Origin: Verrucomicrobiota bacterium
Lineage (GTDB): Bacteria > Verrucomicrobiota > Verrucomicrobiia > Opitutales > Opitutaceae
Reading direction: 5' to 3'
NCBI GenBank assembly: GCA_023443455.1
Contig: JAEZUE010000094.1
Span: forward strand, 1 to 45,699
DNA length: 45,699 nucleotides
Below are positions 39,337 to 45,699 of this stretch, piece by piece. Position 1 is the stretch's first letter; each line of letters opens with the position of its first letter. Under the pieces are notes generated by a model. The model was not told where the DNA came from, did not search any database, and saw only the letters and a list, made by a program, of their open reading frames with translations. The position numbers and the translations under genes were made by a program.

Positions 39337-41433
39337 ATGGATGCCCCGCTCCTGCCTGTCGAAAACGTCGGTCGCGACCGGCGCCGGACCTATCTGGGTG
39401 CCGTGGCGATCGTCGCCGCGACGGTGCTGGCGTATCTCGGAAGTTTTTCCGGCGTCTGGGTGTTGGACGACGAGCCGGGCATCCTGCGGAACACGACGAT
39501 CCGCGACCTCGGTGCGATCGGCCGGGTGCTGAGTCCGCCGGCCGACACCACCGTCAGCGGCCGACCGGTCGGCAATCTCACGTTTGCTCTCAACCACGCA
39601 TTCGGCGGGACGGAGATCGGCGGCTACCACGCGGTCAACCTTTGTATCCATCTGTTGGCGGCGCTGGCGCTGTTCGGCGTCGTCCGGCGGACGCTGGTGC
39701 GGGTGGACGCCGGGAGCGTGCAGCGGGCGACGCCGGTGGCGTTCGCCGGGGCGTTGCTGTGGGCGCTGCATCCGTTGCAGACGGAGGCGGTGACGTATGT
39801 CGTGCAGCGCGTCGAGTCGCTGATGGCGCTGTTCTTCCTGCTGACGTTCTATTGTTTCATCCGTTCCCTCGACGCGGGGAAGCCCCGGGGCTGGCGGCTG
39901 GCGGCGGTGGTGGCGTGTCTTCTTGGGATGGCATCGAAGGAAGTCATGGTCGTGGCTCCGGTGCTGCTTGTCGTGTACGACCGCATCTTCGTGGCGGGGT
40001 CGTTTCGTGGGGTGTGGGCGCAGCGGCGCGGGTTCCATCTGGCGCTCGCGTCGACCTGGGTGCTGCTGCTCGGGCTGGTGGCGAGCACCGGCTGGAATCG
40101 TGGCGGCACGGTCGGATTCGACGTCGGCGTGTCGGCCGGGACGTATTGGCTGTCGCAGTTCGAGGCCGTGGCCCGCTATCTCGGGCTGGCCTTCTGGCCG
40201 TATCCGCAGGTTTTCGACTATGCGACGACCTCGGCCCGGGAAGCGGGGGCGATCGTGGCGTTCGCCGTGCCCGTGCTGGTGCTGGCGGGCGCGACGGCAT
40301 GGGCGCTGCGTCGGCGGCCGGGGGGCGGATTCCTCGGGGCCTGCTTTTTCGCGATCCTCGCGCCGACGCTGGTGGTGCCGAGCGCGGAGCAGGTGTTTTC
40401 CGAGCACCGGATGTACCTGCCGTTGGCGGCGGTGGTGGTCGCGGTGGTCGCGACGGCGTGGGGCCGGTGGGGCCGGGGCGGATTGTGGGCCGTGTTGGCC
40501 TTGGCGCCGGTGCTGGGTTGGTGCACCGCGCAGCGCAACACCGTCTATCGCAGCGAACGGGGACTTTGGGAGGATACCGTGGCCAAGCGGCCCGACAACG
40601 ACCGCGCGCACCTCAATCTCGGCAACATTCTGGCCCGGGCGGGCGAGTTCGAGGCGGCGCTCGGGCATTTTCGCACCGCCGTGCGGCTCAATCCGATGCG
40701 GGCGGATGCTCAGTACAATCTTGGCACTGCGCTCAAGCAGACCGGTCGTTTCGACCGGGCGATCGCCGCGTACGAGAAGGCGCTGGATCTCGACCCGCGG
40801 TTGGCGGAAGCGGAGTGCGGGTTGGGCGCGGCGTTGGTGGCGGCCGGGCGGGGGGCGGAGGCGGTGTTCCATTTCGAGAAGGCCCTACGGATCGATCCGC
40901 AGAACGACGAGGCGCACAACCGGCTCGGCATCGCCAATGCGGAAGCGGGGCGGTTCGACGTGGCGATCGAGCATTTCCGCGGCGCGTTGCGGGCGAATCC
41001 CGCGCGGGCCGACGTGCACAACAACCTCGGCGACCTCTTGCGGGCCGGGGGGCGCCTGCCCGAGTCGATCACGCACTACGAGCAGGCGTTGCGGATCGAT
41101 CCCCAATCCGCCCCGAGCCACCGAAATCTCGGTCGTGCCCTGGCGGCGATGGGGCGTACCGATGCCGCGGTCGCGGCGCTCGAGCGGGCAGTCCGGCTCG
41201 CGCCGGCAGCGGCCGACGTGCGCGGCGACCTGGGCATGGTCCTTGTCATGGGAAACAGGGCACGGGAGGCGATCGGCTGTTTCGAGGCGGCGCTGCGGCT
41301 GGATCCGCAGCGCGTGCAGCTGCACCTGTATCTGGCCGTGGCGCTGGAACAGGTCGGTCGGGTGGAGGAGGCGCAGGCCCAGCTCGAGATCGCGCGGCGC
41401 GAGGGTGTGCGGGTCCCGGGGCAGGGGGAATGA
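39337..41433 (+). CDS. TMTC-like membrane glycosyltransferase with TPR tail (second copy)
   Basis: A 698-aa protein with the same design as the product at 16050. It has about ten membrane segments, with VWVLDDEPGILRNTTIRDLG after TM1 as the acidic luminal motif, then GYHAVNLCIHLLAALALFGV, LWALHPLQTEAVTYVVQRVE and PSAEQVFSEHRMYLPLAAVV. From about residue 415 there are roughly eight TPRs (RAHLNLGNILARAGEFEAAL, then YNLGTALKQTGRFDRAIAAY). It belongs with bacterial PMT/TMTC-like proteins that may glycosylate exported proteins or act in envelope assembly; neither the sugar donor nor the acceptor is known. The ATG at 39337 follows the tRNA terminator by 87 bases. It is not adjacent to any glycosylation genes. 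Confidence 0.82.
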   Translation: MDAPLLPVENVGRDRRRTYLGAVAIVAATVLAYLGSFSGVWVLDDEPGILRNTTIRDLGAIGRVLSPPADTTVSGRPVGNLTFALNHAFGGTEIGGYHAVNLCIHLLAALALFGVVRRTLVRVDAGSVQRATPVAFAGALLWALHPLQTEAVTYVVQRVESLMALFFLLTFYCFIRSLDAGKPRGWRLAAVVACLLGMASKEVMVVAPVLLVVYDRIFVAGSFRGVWAQRRGFHLALASTWVLLLGLVASTGWNRGGTVGFDVGVSAGTYWLSQFEAVARYLGLAFWPYPQVFDYATTSAREAGAIVAFAVPVLVLAGATAWALRRRPGGGFLGACFFAILAPTLVVPSAEQVFSEHRMYLPLAAVVVAVVATAWGRWGRGGLWAVLALAPVLGWCTAQRNTVYRSERGLWEDTVAKRPDNDRAHLNLGNILARAGEFEAALGHFRTAVRLNPMRADAQYNLGTALKQTGRFDRAIAAYEKALDLDPRLAEAECGLGAALVAAGRGAEAVFHFEKALRIDPQNDEAHNRLGIANAEAGRFDVAIEHFRGALRANPARADVHNNLGDLLRAGGRLPESITHYEQALRIDPQSAPSHRNLGRALAAMGRTDAAVAALERAVRLAPAAADVRGDLGMVLVMGNRAREAIGCFEAALRLDPQRVQLHLYLAVALEQVGRVEEAQAQLEIARREGVRVPGQGE

Positions 41434-41529
41434 GTCGACTCGCCCTAGGCGGAGAGCCGGCCGGTCGGCTTGGCGATCCGGGCGATGGCCGGAATTGCCA
41501 ACCACCGGGATGGCACTAGGGTCGCGGCG

Positions 41530-42765
41530 ATGAAACCGGCTACCCGTTGGACCTGCATCGCGTTGTTGTGCGCCTTTTTTTCCCTGCCGCTGTTCGCTGC
41601 AACGAACCCGCCCGCCCAGGCCCGCGGGACGAAGACGGAGAATCCGATCGTGGCGACCAAGCTCGCCTCGACGCTCTCCCAGATCACCGGCATCGCGATC
41701 TCGCCGATGCTCGGGGTGAGCGTGCTCGGCGGGTACAAGTGGTATCAGGCCGACACTCCCGAGCAGAAGGCGGCGCTGCCGTGGTATGCGGGACCCGAGT
41801 ACTGGCTTACCGGGCTGTTGATCGTCGGTGCCGTCGCGTTGAAGGACGGGGCCGGAGCGGCCTTGCCCCCGGGGTGGAAGAAGCCGCTCGATGTGGCGGA
41901 GACGCTGGAGAACAAGCTCAGCGGCATCGTCGCCGCCGGGGCGGTGATCCCCTTCACCCTGGATACGCTGACCAGCGTGTTGGGTGGAGGCGGCGGCGGG
42001 CAGGGGGCGGAACTCGCGCGCTCGACGGGCCTGGCGATGATCCAGCTCGGCGCGATCGACTTCCAGCCGGTGCTCAACGTGCTGTTGGCGCCGTTTGCCC
42101 TCGCGGTCTTTCTGTTCGTATGGCTGACGTCGCATGCGATCAACGTGTTGATCCTGCTCAGCCCGTGGGGGGCGGTGGACGCGGCGTTGAAATCGCTGCG
42201 CATCAGCGTGCTCGGCCTGCTGGTGGTGACGCCGACCATCAACCCTTGGGTGGGCATCGCGTGCTCGGCGATCGTGATCGTGATCTCCTATTTCGCGGCG
42301 GGCTGGGCCTTCCGTCTCACGACCTACGGCTCGATCTTCTGCTGGGATTTCTTCACGCGCCGTCGCCATCGTTTCGAGCCCGATCCGAAGGAGAACAAGG
42401 TCTTCGCCGGCAAGGGAATAAAGGATACGCCGATCCGCACCTACGGGCGCCTGAGCCGGACCGAAGAGGGCAAGCTCCGCTTCCGTTTCCGCCCGTGGCT
42501 GGTGATGCCGGAGAGACAGGTCGAGCTGCCCCCGCATCCGTTGGCGGTCGGTCGCGGGGCATTCTATCCGACGATCGAGGCGACCGTGGGCGAGGAGGAG
42601 CGCACCGTCGTGCTGCTGCCGCCGCGCTACAAGGGCCACGAGGAGGCGTTTGCCCGTGCCTGCGGCATCGACGAACTCACCGATGTGGGCCTGCGCCGCG
42701 CCTGGGGCGTGGTGATCGAACTCTTCGGTTTCAATTCGCGTCGCAAGGTCAAGCTAACGACCTGA
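41530..42765 (+). CDS. Conserved-looking membrane protein of unknown function
   Basis: A 411-aa protein with signal peptide ATRWTCIALLCAFFSLPLFA, read from the ATG at 41530. Three to five further hydrophobic segments follow: PEYWLTGLLIVGAVALKDG, LLAPFALAVFLFVWLTSHAI, ISVLGLLVVTPTINPWVGIA and CSAIVIVISYFAAGWAFRLT. The last third is a soluble, basic domain (DFFTRRRHRFEPDPKENKVF, then GRLSRTEEGKLRFRFRPWLV) that ends in a short regular strand pattern. No catalytic motif or named family is recognised. A glycine run (LGGGGGGQG, about 157-165) marks a loop. The upstream ATG at 41470 gives a worse signal peptide. The gene ends at a strong terminator (42789) and appears to be a single-gene unit. Confidence 0.7.
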   Translation: MKPATRWTCIALLCAFFSLPLFAATNPPAQARGTKTENPIVATKLASTLSQITGIAISPMLGVSVLGGYKWYQADTPEQKAALPWYAGPEYWLTGLLIVGAVALKDGAGAALPPGWKKPLDVAETLENKLSGIVAAGAVIPFTLDTLTSVLGGGGGGQGAELARSTGLAMIQLGAIDFQPVLNVLLAPFALAVFLFVWLTSHAINVLILLSPWGAVDAALKSLRISVLGLLVVTPTINPWVGIACSAIVIVISYFAAGWAFRLTTYGSIFCWDFFTRRRHRFEPDPKENKVFAGKGIKDTPIRTYGRLSRTEEGKLRFRFRPWLVMPERQVELPPHPLAVGRGAFYPTIEATVGEEERTVVLLPPRYKGHEEAFARACGIDELTDVGLRRAWGVVIELFGFNSRRKVKLTT

Positions 42766-42788
42766 CGCAGGCTGGCCCTCATTTTGAT

Positions 42789-42817
42789 GCCGTCACCAAC
42801 CCGGTGACGGCGTTTTT
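42789..42817 (+). terminator. Rho-independent terminator before thyA
   Basis: The perfect 9-bp stem GCCGTCACC/GGTGACGGC has a 5-base loop (AACCC) and is followed by GTTTTT. It starts 24 bases after the membrane-protein stop and ends 41 bases before the thyA start codon, so thyA needs its own very close promoter or read-through. Confidence 0.88.
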
Positions 42818-42857
42818 GCTTTGGCTTGGGCGTGTCGTCCGGGTGGAGTGGCGCGCG

Positions 42858-43652
42858 ATGCAGCAGTACCGCCAGTTGCTCCAACTCGTCCTCGAGCAAG
42901 GACGTTACAAAGAAGACCGCACCGGCACCGGATGCTACTCGGTTTTCGGCGCGCAGGCGCGGTTCGATCTGCGCTCGAGTTTTCCGCTCCTCACGACCAA
43001 GAAACTGCACCTGCGCTCGATCCTCCACGAGCTGCTGTGGTTTCTGCAGGGCGACACCAACGTCGGCTACCTGCACGAGAACAAGGTCACCATCTGGGAC
43101 GAGTGGGCCGACAAGGACGGCAACCTCGGCCGGGTCTACGGCGCGCAGTGGCGTGACTGGCGGCGGCCCGATGGCACGTCGGTCGACCAGATCGCGCGCC
43201 TGATCGACGGCCTGAAGCGCGATCCAAACAGCCGCCGCCACATCGTCACCGCGTGGAATCCGGGCGAGATCGAGCAGATGGCGCTCACCCCCTGCCATGC
43301 GCTGTTCCAGTTCTTCGTGGTCGATGGCGAGTTGTCCTGCCAACTCTACCAACGCAGCGCCGACCTCTTTCTCGGGGTGCCGTTCAACATCGCCTCGTAC
43401 GCGCTGCTCACGTTGATGGTCGCCCAGGTGTGCGGTCTGAAACCGGCCGAATTCGTGCACTCCTTCGGCGACCTGCACCTCTACTCGAACCATCTCGACC
43501 AGGCGAAACTGCAGCTCGCACGCGAACCGCGTCCGCTGCCGACCATGGCGCTCAACCCCGACGTGAAGGACCTCTTCGGTTTCCGCTACGAGGACTTCAC
43601 GCTCGCCGGCTACGACCCGCACCCCGCGATCAAGGCACCGATCGCGGTGTGA
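42858..43652 (+). CDS. thyA: Thymidylate synthase
   Basis: A 264-aa enzyme, the same length as E. coli ThyA. The nucleophile is C146 in LTPCHALFQF. The substrate and folate motifs are present: RTGTGCYSVFGAQARFDLRS, LHELLWFLQGDTNVGYL, GRVYGAQWRDWR, RRHIVTAWNPGEIEQMAL, QRSADLFLGVPFNIASYALL and HSFGDLHLYSNH. It methylates dUMP to dTMP using methylene-tetrahydrofolate, which is oxidised to dihydrofolate. The ATG at 42858 gives exactly the family N-terminus (MQQYRQLLQLVLEQGRY). The next gene, folA, regenerates tetrahydrofolate, so the pair is functionally linked. An inverted-repeat element separates them. Confidence 0.97.
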   Translation: MQQYRQLLQLVLEQGRYKEDRTGTGCYSVFGAQARFDLRSSFPLLTTKKLHLRSILHELLWFLQGDTNVGYLHENKVTIWDEWADKDGNLGRVYGAQWRDWRRPDGTSVDQIARLIDGLKRDPNSRRHIVTAWNPGEIEQMALTPCHALFQFFVVDGELSCQLYQRSADLFLGVPFNIASYALLTLMVAQVCGLKPAEFVHSFGDLHLYSNHLDQAKLQLAREPRPLPTMALNPDVKDLFGFRYEDFTLAGYDPHPAIKAPIAV

Positions 43653-43662
43653 CGAAGTCGGT

Positions 43663-43798
43663 CGAACACTGAACATTGAACAGCGAGCTTTGAACATCGA
43701 AGACCGAGGCCTATCCCCTGAAGCACGTATGCCCGATAACTCGTTGAATGTTCCCAGTTCGATGTTCGATGTTCGAAACGCGGCTACGCCGCGTTTCG
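43663..43798. repeat. Inverted-repeat element between thyA and folA, entering folA
   Basis: The left part (43663-43700) has repeated GAACATTGAACA-type units. The right part (43744-43776) has GTTCGATGTTCGATGTTCGA, the inverted form. It ends in the perfect 11-bp hairpin CGAAACGCGGC-TAC-GCCGCGTTTCG (43774-43798). The right half and hairpin are inside the folA reading frame. Confidence 0.65.
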
Positions 43799-44250
43799 TT
43801 GCCATCGTCGCGATGGCGGAGAACCGGGTGATCGGCACGGGCAACAAGCTGCCGTGGCACCTGCCCGAGGACTTCAAGTGGTTCAAACAGCAGACGCTCG
43901 GCAAGACGCTGCTGATGGGGCGCAAGACCTTCGATTCGATCGGCAAACCGTTGCCGGGGCGAACCACGCTCGTGCTCAGCCGGACGGCGACGGAAGTTCC
44001 CGGAGTCACGGTGATCCACTCGCTCGACCAGCTCGCGCAGCGCGCCTCGGAAGCCACCGAGGTGATGGTCTGCGGCGGTGCCGAAATCTACCGGCTCACG
44101 CAGCCGCTTTGGAGCGAGGTTTTCGTCACCCGCGTGAAGCGCGCGGTCGAGGGCGGCGATGCATTCTTCCCGGAATTCGAGGCCGCTTTCGGCGAACCCG
44201 AGGTCGTGCGCGACACCCCCGAGTTCACGATCCTGCACTATAAACGGTAG
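43762..44250 (+). CDS. folA: Dihydrofolate reductase
   Basis: A 162-aa enzyme if started at the ATG at 43762; in-frame starts at 43729 (ATG) and 43690 (TTG) are also open. The conserved part begins FVAIVAMAENRVIGTGNKLP, then WHLPEDFKWFKQQTLGK with the active-site acid in LPED, LLMGRKTFDSIGKPLPGRT, and VMVCGGAEIYRLTQPLWSEV. It reduces dihydrofolate made by ThyA to tetrahydrofolate using NADPH. There is no start codon between the hairpin of the upstream repeat and the first strand, except the Met in VAMAENR, which would remove that strand. So the N-terminus (MFDVRNAATPR) is encoded by repeat sequence, which is unusual. A terminator follows the gene. Confidence 0.94.
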   Translation: MFDVRNAATPRFVAIVAMAENRVIGTGNKLPWHLPEDFKWFKQQTLGKTLLMGRKTFDSIGKPLPGRTTLVLSRTATEVPGVTVIHSLDQLAQRASEATEVMVCGGAEIYRLTQPLWSEVFVTRVKRAVEGGDAFFPEFEAAFGEPEVVRDTPEFTILHYKR

Positions 44251-44263
44251 GTCGGTGCGGTTG

Positions 44264-44297
44264 GCGGGCCTCGATTTCGTGGCCCGCGCATCGCTTT
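44264..44297 (+). terminator. Likely Rho-independent terminator of folA
   Basis: The stem GCGGGCC/GGCCCGC (44264-44270/44281-44287) has a 10-base loop and is followed nearby by CTTTTT at 44294. It begins 13 bases after the folA stop. Confidence 0.6.
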
Positions 44298-44492
44298 TTC
44301 CGCTTGCGGGGGCGCGGAGGGGCTGGGAGTTTCCGCCTCTTTCGCGGCTGTCAGTGGTCCGCCCGGAGTTCGCCGCATGCTCCCTCCGGTCGGTTGATAG
44401 TTAACATCCAACCCATCCGGTTCCGCCTCGCGGGACCGTTCGCGGTACGACGCAAGTGCTTGGAGCACACGAGCGAAGTCCGATTCACAGTC

Positions 44493-45699
<1,207 letters not shown>

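Overview
The window (45.7 kb, uniformly high GC, dense coding on both strands) looks like chromosome of a Verrucomicrobiota bacterium of the Opitutales/Opitutaceae type. This placement is inference. It rests on a TonB-dependent receptor with no SusD partner, a LacI regulator with the RPKATLQDVADAAGVHRSTVS-type head, a TIGR02999-like ECF sigma factor, TMTC-like TPR membrane proteins and many short inverted-repeat elements. No prophage, insertion sequence, CRISPR array or rRNA is seen.

Layout. (1) 1-3300: an inverted-repeat element, a small antitoxin/PIN-toxin pair, an orphan ECF sigma factor, a stand-alone receiver protein and a small secreted protein. (2) 3519-25388: a pectin/rhamnogalacturonan utilisation region. 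It holds a secreted GH105 unsaturated-rhamnogalacturonyl hydrolase, a GH106-like TIM-barrel hydrolase, a divergently read GH3-PA14 enzyme and LacI regulator, and a 1189-aa TonB-dependent receptor. After a 5 x 122-bp tandem repeat and a TMTC-like TPR protein comes a tight operon: GH43, a hexuronate-type MFS transporter, a CE12-GH28 fusion and an esterase-CE8 fusion. Together these would de-esterify and depolymerise pectin outside the cytoplasm, import fragments by TonB and MFS transport, and finish hydrolysis inside. (3) 25456-26315: a PaaX-family regulator bracketed by near-identical palindromes, with a third copy at 7318. (4) 26415-31926: housekeeping genes dprA, nnr and acpS (one reverse-strand cluster), a 42-aa lysine-rich ORF, pdxJ and a VC0807-like membrane protein. 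(5) 32189-38988: a hybrid histidine kinase overlapping a CPBP protease, then reverse-strand GreA/B-like, CBS-pair and glycogen synthase genes. (6) 39136-45699: tRNA-Asn(GUU), a second TMTC-like TPR protein, an unknown membrane protein, thyA, folA and the 5' part of rpsA, which runs off the end.

The most unusual material is in the repeats rather than in any single enzyme. The PaaX-like gene sits between palindromes built from the arm GGAAAAATAGCGTGACG. Its stop codon lies inside the perfect downstream copy, and a solitary copy sits between convergent genes 18 kb away. Other inverted elements are embedded in or overlap coding sequence: they supply the apparent start region of folA and lie in the N-terminal coding region of the GH106-like gene.
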